Shown here: one piece after another, positions 8,461 to 17,449 of the stretch | How the letters are laid out: each line of letters starts with the position of its first letter | Numbering within the stretch: position 1 is the stretch's first letter | Origin: Cupriavidus sp. IDO | Lineage (GTDB): Bacteria; Pseudomonadota; Gammaproteobacteria; Burkholderiales; Burkholderiaceae | NCBI RefSeq assembly: GCF_000812465.1 | Contig: NZ_JWMA01000014.1 | Location: 1 to 64,000, forward strand | DNA: 64,000 bases | Reading direction: 5' to 3' | Position numbers and translations under genes: made by a program | The notes under the pieces: model-generated | Database searches by the model: none | Told to the model about the DNA's origin: nothing | Seen by the model: the letters and a program-made list of their open reading frames with translations, nothing else

Positions 8461-10419
8461 TCAGGCTGCGCGCGCTGCCGGCGGCAGGCGCTTCGCATCT
8501 ACCAGCTTCAGCGTTGCCGACACGCTGCCTTCACGCCCGTCCTCGAACTTCACGCGGGTCTCGATAAACTGCTCGGCCTTGCCGGCATAGAGCGCCTCCA
8601 CCAGCACGCCGTACTTGTCGGCAATGAAGCCGCGCCGCACCTTGCGCGTGCGCGTCAGCTCGTCGTCGTCCGGGTCCAGTTCCTTATGCAGGATCAGGAA
8701 GCGCGCAACCTGCGAGCCGGCCAGCATGGGATCGTTGGCCAGGTCGGCATTCACCTGGTTCACGCATTCGCCGATCATCTCGAGCACGTCCGGCTGCGCG
8801 GCCAGGTCCACGTAGCCGGCGTACGGCAGGTGGCGGCGCTCGGCCCAGTTGCCGACGGCCTCGAAATCGATGTTGATAAAGGCGCAGACCTTGTCGCGGC
8901 CAGTGCCGAACGCCACGGCTTCCTTGATGTACGGGAAGAACTTGAGCTTGTTCTCGATGTACTTGGGCGCGAACATCGAGCCGTCCGCCAGCTTGCCCAC
9001 ATCCTTGGCGCGGTCGATGATCTTCAGGTGGCCGTCGGCGTCGATCACGCCGGCGTCGCCGGTCATGAAATAGCCTTCGTCGTTGAGGGCCTCGCGCGTG
9101 GCGTCGTCACGCTTGTAGTAGGACTTGAGCAGGCCCACGCCGCGCACCAGCACTTCGCCGTTCTCGGCAATGCGGATTTCCATGCCGGGCGCAGCCGGGC
9201 CCACGGAATCGAACTTCACCTGGCCATCCGGCTGCAGGCAGACATAGGCGCAGGTTTCCGTCTGGCCGTAGAACTGCTTGAGATTCACGCCGATGGAGCG
9301 ATAGAAGCGGAACAGGTCCGGCCCGATCGCCTCGCCGGCCGTGTAGCCGACGCGGATGCGGCTCATCCCCAGCACGTTGCGCAGCGGGCCGTAGATCAGG
9401 AACTCGCCAGCCGCATAGCGCAGGCGATCGGCCAGCGGCACCGGGCGTCCGTCGAGAATATCGGAGCCGCAGCGACGCGCCACGCCCATCGCCCAGTGGA
9501 AAAGCTTGCGCTTGACCCACCCGGCATCTTCCATGCGGATCATCACTTGCGTGAGCAGCCCTTCATAGATGCGCGGCGGCGCGAAGTAATACGTGGGGCC
9601 GATCTCGCGCAGGTCGGTCATCACCGTCTCGCGCGATTCGGGGCAGTTGACGGTGAACCCCGCCACCATCGCCTGCGCATACGAGAACAGGTTGTCGCCC
9701 ACCCAGGCCATCGGCAGGTAGGACAGCACATCGTCGTCGGCCTTCAGGCCATCGAAACCGCATCCGTTCTGCGCCGCGCCGATCAGGCCCTGGTGCGCAT
9801 GGCACACGCCCTTGGGCTTGCCGGTGGTGCCGGACGTGTAGAGGATGATCGCGGTGTCTTCGGGCGATCCCGCGGCAACGGCCTCTTCATAGAAGCCCGG
9901 GTGCGCCTGGTCATATTCGCGGCCGATTTCCTGCAGGCGCGCATAAGACATCAGCGACGGATGATCGTAATCGCGCAGCCCGCGTGGATCTTCATAGATG
10001 ACGTGGCGCACGCCGCGGCCGATGGCAGCAAGCTGCTCTTCGACCTCCAGCAGCTTGTCCACCTGCTCCTGGTCCTCGACGATGGCGAATTCGATCTCCG
10101 CATCGTCCAGCACATAGACCATCTCATTGGCGATCGCGTCCTGGTACAGCGGCACCGGTACGCCGCCAAGCGCCTGCGCGGCGGTCATGGCCCAGTACAG
10201 GCGCGGGCGGTTGTCGCCCACCACCGCGAGGTTCATGCCGCGCCGGAAGCCGAGCGCGGCCAGCCCGCACGCAAGCGCCCTGACCTCAAGCGCTACCTGT
10301 GCCCAGCTGTATGTCTGCCAGATGCCGAGATCCTTCTCGCGATAAGCCGGGTGTGCCGGCCGCTGCCGGGCGTGACCCAGCAGCAATCGCGGAAAGGTCG
10401 TCGCCGACGATTCCTGCAT
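8461..10419 (-). CDS. AMP-dependent acyl-CoA synthetase (long-chain type)
   Basis: 652-residue adenylate-forming ligase expected to convert a carboxylic acid, ATP and CoA to acyl-CoA. The ATP loop TSGTTGKPKG is at about 195-204, followed by the A5-type region (YGQTETCAY) and the hinge GYFMTGDAGVIDADGHLKIIDRAKD. It resembles long-chain fatty acid or FadD-like synthetases. It is the promoter-proximal gene of the operon encoding a LIV-type importer and a second, PaaK-like ligase, and is divergent from a Crp-family regulator. The context suggests coupled uptake and CoA activation; the actual acid is unknown. Confidence 0.85.
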   Translation of the reverse strand: MQESSATTFPRLLLGHARQRPAHPAYREKDLGIWQTYSWAQVALEVRALACGLAALGFRRGMNLAVVGDNRPRLYWAMTAAQALGGVPVPLYQDAIANEMVYVLDDAEIEFAIVEDQEQVDKLLEVEEQLAAIGRGVRHVIYEDPRGLRDYDHPSLMSYARLQEIGREYDQAHPGFYEEAVAAGSPEDTAIILYTSGTTGKPKGVCHAHQGLIGAAQNGCGFDGLKADDDVLSYLPMAWVGDNLFSYAQAMVAGFTVNCPESRETVMTDLREIGPTYYFAPPRIYEGLLTQVMIRMEDAGWVKRKLFHWAMGVARRCGSDILDGRPVPLADRLRYAAGEFLIYGPLRNVLGMSRIRVGYTAGEAIGPDLFRFYRSIGVNLKQFYGQTETCAYVCLQPDGQVKFDSVGPAAPGMEIRIAENGEVLVRGVGLLKSYYKRDDATREALNDEGYFMTGDAGVIDADGHLKIIDRAKDVGKLADGSMFAPKYIENKLKFFPYIKEAVAFGTGRDKVCAFINIDFEAVGNWAERRHLPYAGYVDLAAQPDVLEMIGECVNQVNADLANDPMLAGSQVARFLILHKELDPDDDELTRTRKVRRGFIADKYGVLVEALYAGKAEQFIETRVKFEDGREGSVSATLKLVDAKRLPPAARAA

Positions 10420-10603
10420 CGCTGTCTCCTGTCCCTCCGGCGTGGGGGTCCACGCGCGGTGTCAAGCGCCGGTCCGGTCGTTATACTTGGCTTGTTTTGC
10501 CTGGCGGCGCTCATGCCGCAGTGCATCAAGCCCGTTGTGCCTTGTATTTACTGGCACTCGCGGTTCGGTGTGATCGTAAGATAGCCGATGCCAATCACCG
10601 GGG

Positions 10604-10621
10604 TTGTCACGCCGGTGACAA
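10604..10621. promoter_or_regulatory. Crp/Fnr-type operator dyad
   Basis: TTGTCAC-GCCG-GTGACAA is a perfect 7+4+7 dyad 35 bp upstream of the Crp-family regulator ATG (10657) and in the shared region with the divergent acyl-CoA synthetase operon. Arm spacing and sequence fit the Crp/Fnr superfamily (compare TGTGA-N6-TCACA and TTGAT-N4-ATCAA). It is the natural candidate for autoregulation and operon control. Confidence 0.6.
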
Positions 10622-10656
10622 TTCCGGGTTAATCCCTACGGGAGCCATTCCAGGCC

Positions 10657-11325
10657 ATGCTCAACGATTTTGTCGACCGCTGCGTGTGGGCAGCCGACCT
10701 CAGCCCCGAGCAGCGCGAGCGCGTGCGCCGCGCGATGTTCGTGCATGATTACAGCCAGGGCGACTACGTCTGTCACAAGGGTGACATCGCCGAGCACTGG
10801 ATGGGCGTGCTCGAAGGCATCGTCAAGATCACTACCGTCTCGCCCTCGGGCAAGTCGGTCACCTTCACCGGCGTGCCGACCGGCGGCTGGTTCGGCGAAG
10901 GCGCCGTGCTCAAGTCGGAAATCCGCAAGTACGACGTGATGGCACTGCGCCGCTCCACCATCGCCTTCCTGCCGCGCGACACTTTTCAGTGGCTGCTGGA
11001 TACCAGCCTGCCCTTCACCCGCTTTCTGCTGACGCAGTTCAACGAGCGGCTCGGGCAGTTCATCGCGGCGGTGGAATACGAACGGCTGCTCGACATCGAT
11101 TCACGCGTGGCGCGCGCGGTGTCGTCGCTGTTCAACGAGCACCTGTATCCGGGGATCGGGAAGACGCTGGAAATCTCGCAGGAAGAGATCGGCTTGCTGG
11201 CCGGCATCTCGCGTCAGCGTGCCAACCAGGCGCTGAAGGTGCTTGAGCAGCAGGGGCTGGTGCGCGTGGATTATGGCGTGATCGAGGTGCTGGACCTCGA
11301 CGGCCTGCGGCAGTACGGCGAGTAG
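10657..11325 (+). CDS. Crp/Fnr-family transcriptional regulator
   Basis: 222-residue regulator with an N-terminal cyclic-nucleotide-binding-like beta-barrel (about 25-115, GDYVCHKGD and GGWFGEGAVL) and a C-terminal winged helix-turn-helix (about 172-201, ISQEEIGLLAGISRQRANQAL). The Fnr cysteine cluster is absent, so it is not an iron-sulfur oxygen sensor; the ligand is unknown. It is divergent from the ligase/LIV operon, with a perfect Crp-like dyad between them. This placement makes it the likely local regulator. No strong ribosome site is seen before ATG 10657. Confidence 0.85.
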   Translation: MLNDFVDRCVWAADLSPEQRERVRRAMFVHDYSQGDYVCHKGDIAEHWMGVLEGIVKITTVSPSGKSVTFTGVPTGGWFGEGAVLKSEIRKYDVMALRRSTIAFLPRDTFQWLLDTSLPFTRFLLTQFNERLGQFIAAVEYERLLDIDSRVARAVSSLFNEHLYPGIGKTLEISQEEIGLLAGISRQRANQALKVLEQQGLVRVDYGVIEVLDLDGLRQYGE

Positions 11326-11337
11326 CGGCGAGTGGCG

Positions 11338-11766
11338 ATGTCTTGCGCTTCAGTGATTGATGACGCCACCGTCCGGGCCTACCGGGAAACGCATTACTGC
11401 GTCCACGGCGACACGCCCATGACGCTGAAGGTGGACGAAGCCAGCCCGCCACTGGCGGCACTGCATTGTCGGCTCCAGGTCGCGTCGAGCGCGTTCATCA
11501 CCGCCGCCAACCCGTTCAGCCAGCGCTGCGATGAACAGGCCAACGCCCGCCGACAGCAGTCATTGTCAAAGGAGCTGGCGCAACTCGGCCTGAGCGTCAT
11601 CGCAGGCCTGGGCGAGCATCCGTCCAACGGCTGGCCTGGCGAGCCGAGCTTCCTGGTACCCGGCCTCTCGCTCGAAGCGGCAAAGGCACTCGGCCGGAAA
11701 TACGGCCAGAACGCGGTGATCTGGTGCGGCGCCGACGCGGTGCCGCGCCTGATCCTGCTGCGCTGA
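11338..11766 (+). CDS. DUF3293 domain-containing protein
   Basis: 142-residue protein matching the small DUF3293 family by the pattern FITAANPFSQRCDEQAN (about 55) and GEPSFLVPGLSLEAAKALGRKYGQNAVIW (about 100-128). No signal peptide, membrane segment or known catalytic motif is visible; function unknown. ATG 11338 is preferred, with an in-frame GTG at 11332 the alternative; both are within 15 bp of the crp-like stop and lack a clear ribosome site, suggesting translational coupling. Confidence 0.6.
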   Translation: MSCASVIDDATVRAYRETHYCVHGDTPMTLKVDEASPPLAALHCRLQVASSAFITAANPFSQRCDEQANARRQQSLSKELAQLGLSVIAGLGEHPSNGWPGEPSFLVPGLSLEAAKALGRKYGQNAVIWCGADAVPRLILLR

Positions 11767-11820
11767 ACGCGCAGGCGCCCTCCGGAGCCGCACTACCGCG
11801 GCCCCGTTCTCGCTTAGCGC

Positions 11821-12153
11821 TTAATAGCGGTAGTGGCGTGGATGGTGGCCATACCAGGCGTCATGCGTCCACCAGCGGCGGCCATCCCAGTAGCGGTCGC
11901 CATGCCAGCCGATCACAAAGGCCGGCGCGACCACGGCCGGAGGCGGCGCATAGACCACGGGCGGGGGCCCGTAGACGACCGCCGGCGGAGATGGCGGGGC
12001 CACATAAACCGGGGGCGGCGGAGGCGGCGGCGCCACGTAGACCGGAGCGGGCACGCCGATATTCAGGTCGACATCGACACGGGCCATCGCGGACCGGGCT
12101 GCAACCAGCGACAGCGCGCCGAGCATCAGGGCAGCAAAGACCGGGCGGGACAT
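11821..12153 (-). CDS. Proline-rich exported protein (PXPV-repeat type)
   Basis: 110-residue secreted protein. Residues 1-24 are a signal peptide (cleavage near AMA-RVDV); the mature part has ARVDVDLNIGVPAP, a long run of Pro/Val/Tyr (PPPPPVYVAPP, VVYGPPPVVYAPP) and an aromatic/His C-terminus (WHGDRYWDGRRWW). Start ATG 12153 follows AAGAGGA. A second protein with the same architecture is encoded at 36764-37081. Such proteins are common envelope proteins of unknown function in Burkholderiales. Confidence 0.75.
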   Translation of the reverse strand: MSRPVFAALMLGALSLVAARSAMARVDVDLNIGVPAPVYVAPPPPPPPVYVAPPSPPAVVYGPPPVVYAPPPAVVAPAFVIGWHGDRYWDGRRWWTHDAWYGHHPRHYRY

Positions 12154-12290
12154 GGATTTCCTCTTTTCGTTAATGTGCACAATTCCACTTTAGCGGTGGT
12201 TCCCAGTAATCGGTTGCGGCGAAATGTTTCGGCATATCACCGCGTGTAAGCACGCCTTGGCTGCACACAAAAGGGGCCGCAAAATGCGCA

Positions 12291-12312
12291 CCGGCCGCTG
12301 AAAAGCGGCCGG
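12291..12312 (-). terminator. Hairpin downstream of the PaaH-type gene
   Basis: CCGGCCGCT-GAAA-AGCGGCCGG forms a perfect 9-bp stem 50 bp beyond the stop of the 3-hydroxyacyl-CoA dehydrogenase gene; on the minus strand it is followed by TGCGCATTTTGCGG. Probable terminator with a weak U-tract. Confidence 0.55.
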
Positions 12313-12361
12313 CGGGTCTCGCTTGCCGATCCCCGACGCTGCGCGCGGGGATCAGTGCGGA

Positions 12362-13216
12362 TCACTTGCTGTAGACGTACACGCCACGGCCGGTCTTGCG
12401 GCCCAGGTAGCCCGCAGCCACCATCTCGCGCATCAGCATGGCCGGACGATACTTCGGATCGGCAAACTCGGTGTACAGCACTTCCATCACCGCCAGCATG
12501 GTGTCCAGGCCGATCATGTCGGCGAGCGCCAGCGGCCCGATCGGGTGGTTGCAACCCAGCTTCATGCCTTCGTCGATTTCTTCCGGCGAGGCCAGGCCTT
12601 CGCCCAGCACGCAGAAGGCTTCGTTGATCATCGGGCACAGGATGCGGTTGACGACAAAGCCCGGGCTGTTCTTCACGGTGATCGGGTACTTGCCTAATGC
12701 CTTCGACAGCGCCTCGACGGCGCCGTGCGTGGCGTCGCTGGTCTGCAAGCCGCGGATCAGTTCCACCAGGGCCATCACCGGCACCGGGTTGAAGAAGTGC
12801 ATGCCGATGAAGCGGTCGGGACGCGCGGTCACCGCGGCCAGCTTGGTGATCGAGATCGACGACGTGTTCGAGGCAATGATCACGTTCTCGCCGACGATGC
12901 CATCGATCTGCTTGAGGATCTTGACCTTCAGGTCGAAGTTCTCGGTAGCCGCTTCGATCACGATGTCGGTGGCCTTGAGGTCATCGTAGGACGTGCTGCC
13001 CTTGATGCGCGCCAGCGCGGCGGCCTTGTCGGCTTCGCTGATCTTTTCCTTCTTGATCAGGCGATCCAGGCTGCCCGATACGGCGGCAACACCTTTCTGT
13101 ACGGCGGCGTCGCTGATGTCCACCATCACCACGTTAAGGCCTGCCACTGCGCAGGCCTGGGCGATGCCATTGCCCATGGTACCGGCACCGACGATGCCCA
13201 CTGTCCTGATTGCCAT
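12362..13216 (-). CDS. paaH: (S)-3-hydroxybutyryl-CoA dehydrogenase (PaaH1/Hbd type)
   Basis: 284-residue NAD-dependent dehydrogenase oxidising (S)-3-hydroxybutyryl-CoA and related short acyl-CoAs to acetoacetyl-CoA, in butanoate/phenylacetate catabolism. The N-terminal Rossmann motif GAGTMG (10-15) binds NAD, and the catalytic set Ser119, His140, Glu152 and Asn190 is complete in NTSS, MHFFNPVP, VELIRG and FVVNR. Length and residue numbering agree with the C. necator PaaH1 enzyme as I recall it. ATG 13216 follows AGAGGAAGAC. The HIT gene lies immediately upstream, and a hairpin follows the stop. Confidence 0.92.
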   Translation of the reverse strand: MAIRTVGIVGAGTMGNGIAQACAVAGLNVVMVDISDAAVQKGVAAVSGSLDRLIKKEKISEADKAAALARIKGSTSYDDLKATDIVIEAATENFDLKVKILKQIDGIVGENVIIASNTSSISITKLAAVTARPDRFIGMHFFNPVPVMALVELIRGLQTSDATHGAVEALSKALGKYPITVKNSPGFVVNRILCPMINEAFCVLGEGLASPEEIDEGMKLGCNHPIGPLALADMIGLDTMLAVMEVLYTEFADPKYRPAMLMREMVAAGYLGRKTGRGVYVYSK

Positions 13217-13258
13217 CTTGTCTTCCTCTGTTGCTGGTTAAACTGGTTAAGTATCGGG

Positions 13259-13696
13259 TCAGGCCGCCTGCTCGCGCAGCGCAGCGATGATGCGTTCGGC
13301 ATGCTCCTTGAGCAGCTCGGGCTCCTGCATTTCGCGCGCGTGGCCACGCAGGGCGTGGTCGGCATAGCGCGGGACGATATGGAAATGCACGTGCGGCACG
13401 GTCTGCCCCGCTGCCGCACCGTTGAACTGTCCGATAGAAATGCCGTCGGGCGAGAACGCCGCGCGTACCGCGCGCGCCACGCGCTGGGTGGCGACGATGG
13501 CCGTCTGTGCGCCATGCTCCGACAGGTCGAAGAGATTCACCGCGGCTTCCTTGGGCACCACCAGCGTGTGGCCGTCGGCCTGCGGCATGATGTCCATGAA
13601 GGCCACCGTGTCGTCGTCTTCGTACACCTTGATGCACGGCAGCTCGCCGCGCAGGATCCTGGCAAAGATGTTGTTCGGGTCGTACTGGCTGTTCAT
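13259..13696 (-). CDS. HIT-family nucleotide hydrolase/transferase
   Basis: 145-residue histidine-triad protein. The triad HVHFHIVPR (His102, His104, His106) and the conserved GHTLVVPKEA and QFNGAAAGQTVPH stretches are present, as in HINT/HIT phosphoramidases that hydrolyse AMP-linked substrates. ATG 13696 is chosen because MNSQYDPNNIFARILRGELP is the usual family start. It lies 42 bp upstream of the 3-hydroxyacyl-CoA dehydrogenase gene in the same orientation. The physiological substrate is unknown. Confidence 0.85.
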   Translation of the reverse strand: MNSQYDPNNIFARILRGELPCIKVYEDDDTVAFMDIMPQADGHTLVVPKEAAVNLFDLSEHGAQTAIVATQRVARAVRAAFSPDGISIGQFNGAAAGQTVPHVHFHIVPRYADHALRGHAREMQEPELLKEHAERIIAALREQAA

Positions 13697-13826
13697 GATC
13701 TTGTCTTGCAGTTGTCTCGAATGGGGGCTTACGGCGCAGCCATTGAGTGTAACGCAGGGCAGCCGCCGGTTGAGGGCACCCCGCCCGTCACCCACCCGTC
13801 AAACCGGCTGCGGCGTGAACCGGGGT

Positions 13827-16800
13827 CTACATATTGCGCCGATATTGCCCCCCGACCTCGAACAGCGCATGCGTGATCTGGCCCAGCGAGCACACCCGCA
13901 CGGCATCCATCAACACCGCAAACACGTTCTCGTTGTCGATCACGGCCTGGCGCAGCCGCTGCAGCATGGCCTGCGCTTCTCCCGCATGTGCCGACTGGAA
14001 GGCATGCAGGCGGTCTAGCTGGCTCTGCTTCTCGGCCTCGCTCGAACGCGCCAGCGCCAGCTTCTGCGGCGTCGGATCGCCTTCCGGATTGCGGAACGTG
14101 TTGACGCCGATGATAGGCAGCGTGCCGTCGTGCTTGAGCTGCTCGTAGTAGAGCGACTCCTCCTGGATCTTGCCGCGCTGGTAGCCGGTTTCCATCGCGC
14201 CGAGCACGCCGCCGCGCTCGGCGATGCGTTCGAACTCCTGCAGCACGGCCTCTTCCACCAGGTCGGTCAGCTCCTCGATCAGGAAGCTGCCCTGGTTGGG
14301 GTTCTCGCATTTCGCCACACCCCACTCGCGGTTGATGATGAGCTGGATTGCCAGCGCGCGGCGCACCGATTCGCCGGTGGGCGTGGTGATGGCCTCGTCG
14401 TAGGCGTTGGTGTGCAGCGAGTTGCAGTTGTCGTAGATCGCGATCAGCGCCTGCAGCGTGGTGCGGATATCGTTGAAGTCGATTTCCTGCGCGTGCAGCG
14501 AGCGGCCGGAAGTCTGGATGTGGTACTTGAGCTTCTGGCTGCGCTCGTTGGCGCCGTACTTTTCGCGCATCGTCACGGCCCAGATGCGGCGCGCCACGCG
14601 GCCCAGCACGCTGTACTCGGGGTCCATGCCGTTGGAGAAGAAGAACGACAGGTTGGGCGCGAAGTCGTCGATATGCATGCCGCGCGCCAGGTACGCCTCC
14701 ACATAGGTGAAGCCGTTCGCCAGCGTGAATGCCAGCTGCGAGATCGGGTTAGCGCCAGCTTCCGCGATGTGATAGCCCGAGATCGACACCGAATAGAAAT
14801 TGCGCACCTGGTGGTGCACGAAGTACTCCTGGATATCGCCCATCACCTTGAGCGAAAACTCGGTGGAGAAGATGCAAGTGTTCTGGCCCTGGTCTTCCTT
14901 GAGGATGTCGGCCTGCACCGTGCCGCGCACATTCTGCAGCACCCACGCGCGGATCTTGGCTTCCTCGTCGGCGGTAGGCTCGCGCTGGTTGTCGGCGCGG
15001 AACTTGTCGAGCTGCTGGTCGATGGCGGTGTTCATGAACATCGCCAGGATGGTCGGCGCCGGGCCGTTTATGGTCATCGACACCGACGTGCCCGGGCTGG
15101 TCAGGTCGAAACCGTCGTACAGCACCTTCATGTCGTCGAGCGTGGCGATCGACACGCCGGAATTGCCGACCTTGCCGTAGATGTCGGGGCGCACGTGCGG
15201 ATCTTCGCCATACAGCGTGACCGAATCGAATGCAGTCGACAGGCGCTTGGCATCCATGCCTTCCGATACCAGCTTGAAGCGCCGGTTGGTGCGGAAGGCA
15301 TCGCCCTCGCCGGCAAACATGCGGGTCGGGTCTTCGTTCTCGCGCTTGAAGGCGAACACGCCGGCGGTGTATGGGAAGCTGCCGGGCACGTTCTCGCGCA
15401 TCAGCCACTTCAGCACTTCGCCGTCGTCCTCGAAGCGCGGCAGCACCACCTTGCGCACCTTGGTCCCGGACAGCGTGGTCGTCACCAGCCCGGTACGGAT
15501 CTCCTTGTCGCGGATCTTCACCACGTATTCGTCACCGCTGTAGGCCTCGCGCATCCGCGGCCACATGGCGAGCAGCTTGCGCTCGACCTGGCCGAGCGCG
15601 GCGTCGCGTTCGGCGGCGAGCGCATCGAGTGCCGAGCCGTCGCCCTGCGCCACCTGCAGCATGCGGCTCGATTCGCGCAACTGCTGGCGCTCGCGCGCGA
15701 TGCGGCTCTGCCCGGCCACGCGGCGGTGGTAGGCGCGCATGGTGTCGGCCAGCTCCGCCAGGTAGCGGCTGCGCGCGGGCGGCACGATCACGTTCTGGCC
15801 GGTGGAGATGCGGCCGGACAGCGCGGGCAGCATGCCCGGCTTTACTTTCAGGCCGCGCGTGGCCAGTGCATCGCGCAGGCCCTGGTACAGCATCGTCACG
15901 CCGTCGTCGTTGAAGCGAGAAGCCTGCGTGCCGTAGACCGGCATCTCTTCGGCCTTACTGTGCCACTGCTCGCGGTTGCGCTGCACCTGCTTGGCCACGT
16001 CGCGCCAGGCATCCTGCGCGCCCTTGCGGTCGAACTTGTTGATGGCGACGAAGTCGGCGAAGTCCAGCATGTCGATCTTCTCGAGCTGGCTGGCCGCGCC
16101 GAATTCGGGCGTCATCACGTACAGCGATTGGTCGACATGCGGCACGATGGCCGCATCGCCCTGCCCGATGCCCGAGGTCTCGACGATCACCAGGTCGAAG
16201 CCCGCCACCTTGCACGCGGCGATCACGTCCGGCAGCGCCTGCGAGATCTCAGAGCCCGCCTCGCGCGTCGCCATCGAGCGCATGAAGACGTTCGGATTGT
16301 TGATCGCATTCATGCGGATGCGGTCGCCCAGCAGCGCGCCGCCCGACTTGCGGCGCGACGGATCGATCGAGATCACGGCGATGGAGAGCGCATCCTGCTG
16401 GTCCAGGCGGATGCGGCGGATCAGCTCGTCGGTCAGTGAAGACTTGCCGGCGCCGCCGGTGCCGGTGATGCCGAGCACCGGGGTCGATGCATTGGCTGCC
16501 TGTACATACATCGCCTTTACCAGCTCCGGATCGGCCTTGCCGTTCTCCAGCGCGGTCATCAGTTGCGCCAGCGCGCGGCGGTTGCCGCTGGTCACAGGAT
16601 CGAGACTGGCTGGCGCATAGCGCGACAGGTCGATGTCGCAGCGCTGCACCATGTCGGCAATCATGCCGGCCAGGCCCATGCGCTGCCCGTCCTCGGGGCT
16701 GTAGATGCGCGCCACGCCATACGCCTGCAGTTCGCGGATCTCGTCCGGCACGATCACGCCGCCACCGCCACCGAACACCTGGATATGCTCGCCGCCCTTC

Positions 16801-17117
16801 TCGCGCAGCAGGTCGACCATGTACTTGAAGTACTCGACGTGCCCGCCCTGGTAGCTCGAAATCGCAATGCCCTGCGCGTCTTCCTGCAGGGCTGCCGTCA
16901 CCACTTCCTCGACCGAGCGGTTGTGGCCCAGGTGGATCACCTCGCAGCCGGAGGACTGGAGAATGCGGCGCATGATGTTGATCGAGGCGTCATGCCCATC
17001 GAAGAGCGACGCCGCCGTGACAAAGCGCACCTTGTTGGCCGGACCGCGACCTTGCGCGGTGGGCTTGGGCTGTGGCGCGCCGCGCCGCACATCATGCACA
17101 TCGGAAAGGTCGGTCAT
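13827..17117 (-). CDS. icmF: Fused isobutyryl-CoA mutase IcmF
   Basis: 1096-residue adenosylcobalamin enzyme interconverting isobutyryl-CoA and n-butyryl-CoA (possibly also pivalyl/isovaleryl-CoA). Domains in order: B12-binding domain with lower-ligand motif DGHDAS (His42) and the GGGGGV loop; MeaB-like G-protein chaperone domain with P-loop GTGGAGKSS (about 219-227) and NKFD base-recognition motif; linker; and mutase TIM barrel ([14 protein letters not shown] stretches near the C-terminus). The fused order defines IcmF. ATG 17117 follows GGTGGAGACA. A MerR-type promoter lies about 115 bp upstream, fitting branched-chain acyl-CoA control. Confidence 0.95.
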   Translation of the reverse strand: MTDLSDVHDVRRGAPQPKPTAQGRGPANKVRFVTAASLFDGHDASINIMRRILQSSGCEVIHLGHNRSVEEVVTAALQEDAQGIAISSYQGGHVEYFKYMVDLLREKGGEHIQVFGGGGGVIVPDEIRELQAYGVARIYSPEDGQRMGLAGMIADMVQRCDIDLSRYAPASLDPVTSGNRRALAQLMTALENGKADPELVKAMYVQAANASTPVLGITGTGGAGKSSLTDELIRRIRLDQQDALSIAVISIDPSRRKSGGALLGDRIRMNAINNPNVFMRSMATREAGSEISQALPDVIAACKVAGFDLVIVETSGIGQGDAAIVPHVDQSLYVMTPEFGAASQLEKIDMLDFADFVAINKFDRKGAQDAWRDVAKQVQRNREQWHSKAEEMPVYGTQASRFNDDGVTMLYQGLRDALATRGLKVKPGMLPALSGRISTGQNVIVPPARSRYLAELADTMRAYHRRVAGQSRIARERQQLRESSRMLQVAQGDGSALDALAAERDAALGQVERKLLAMWPRMREAYSGDEYVVKIRDKEIRTGLVTTTLSGTKVRKVVLPRFEDDGEVLKWLMRENVPGSFPYTAGVFAFKRENEDPTRMFAGEGDAFRTNRRFKLVSEGMDAKRLSTAFDSVTLYGEDPHVRPDIYGKVGNSGVSIATLDDMKVLYDGFDLTSPGTSVSMTINGPAPTILAMFMNTAIDQQLDKFRADNQREPTADEEAKIRAWVLQNVRGTVQADILKEDQGQNTCIFSTEFSLKVMGDIQEYFVHHQVRNFYSVSISGYHIAEAGANPISQLAFTLANGFTYVEAYLARGMHIDDFAPNLSFFFSNGMDPEYSVLGRVARRIWAVTMREKYGANERSQKLKYHIQTSGRSLHAQEIDFNDIRTTLQALIAIYDNCNSLHTNAYDEAITTPTGESVRRALAIQLIINREWGVAKCENPNQGSFLIEELTDLVEEAVLQEFERIAERGGVLGAMETGYQRGKIQEESLYYEQLKHDGTLPIIGVNTFRNPEGDPTPQKLALARSSEAEKQSQLDRLHAFQSAHAGEAQAMLQRLRQAVIDNENVFAVLMDAVRVCSLGQITHALFEVGGQYRRNM

Positions 17118-17232
17118 TGTCTCCACCGTGTCTGGTGTTGGCTGGCTGCCGCAGCGTCCACCGCTGGCGCCGCTCTGTGTCGGCTTGGCAGGATCGTGCG
17201 GGCTGTCCCTCGCGACGGGCGGGGGCCCGTCG

Positions 17233-17263
17233 ATTATATGACGTTGACGTTAACGTAAAGCAA
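17233..17263 (-). promoter_or_regulatory. MerR-type (LiuR-like) promoter of icmF
   Basis: On the minus strand a perfect -10 TATAAT occupies 17238-17233 and a -35-like TTGCTT occupies 17263-17258, 19 bp apart. The spacer contains the dyad TTGACGTTAACGTAAA (17244-17259, one asymmetric position). A long 19-bp spacer holding a dyad is the hallmark of promoters activated by MerR-family proteins; the ACGTTAACGT core resembles the LiuR regulator of branched-chain amino acid degradation. The regulator gene is not in this window. Confidence 0.6.
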
Positions 17264-17321
17264 TGGGGTGGAACACCGACGCCGGCTCGTGCTGGCTCGG
17301 CGTGTCCTCCCTTATAGAGTA

Positions 17322-17340
17322 GGTGCCCGGAGCGGGCACC
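17322..17340. repeat. Strong stem-loop abutting the TnpB-related element
   Basis: GGTGCCCG-GAG-CGGGCACC is a perfect 8-bp stem with a 3-nt loop, 10 bp outside the left terminal repeat of the insertion. It has no U-tract. It may be part of the target site or an icmF upstream structure. Confidence 0.5.
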
Positions 17341-17350
17341 GGGCAAACAA

Positions 17351-17390
17351 AAGGCCACCTGTCGGTCAAGGGGGTCGCTTAAAGTGTTGA
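17351..17390 (+). repeat. Left terminal inverted repeat
   Basis: Inward-reading sequence begins AAGGCCACC (17351-17359) and ends GGTCGCTTAAAGTGTTGA (17373-17390). Both blocks recur, inverted, at the right end. The middle part (17360-17372) is not conserved in inverted orientation, but CCTGTCGGT (17358-17366) is repeated directly at 19391-19399. Confidence 0.8.
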
Positions 17391-17440
17391 CGTGGGTAAC
17401 GAGAAAAGCATAGAGTACTGTATATCCATACAGTACTCTA
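17387..17440 (+). promoter_or_regulatory. Promoter with LexA (SOS)-like box for the TnpB-related gene
   Basis: A -35 TTGACG (17387-17392) overlaps the inner end of the terminal repeat; a -10-like TAGAGT (17411-17416) follows at 18 bp. The sequence 17416-17435, TACTGTATATCCATACAGTA, matches the E. coli LexA consensus (TACTGT-N8-ACAGTA) with a fully symmetric CTGT-N8-ACAG core, within a perfect 12-bp dyad spanning 17411-17440. Betaproteobacterial LexA uses this box type. It overlaps the -10, so repression is expected. Binding itself is inferred. Confidence 0.65.
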
Positions 17441-17449
17441 GGTAGGCTT

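Noticed and set aside
13259-13795. Upstream start for the HIT gene (178 codons)
   Set aside because: The 33 extra codons lack similarity; the family start is ATG 13696.
14130-16439. 769-codon plus-strand open frame opposite icmF
   Set aside because: Low-complexity His/Arg/Ala/Val-rich translation mirroring icmF codons; a high-GC antisense shadow with no domain or ribosome site.
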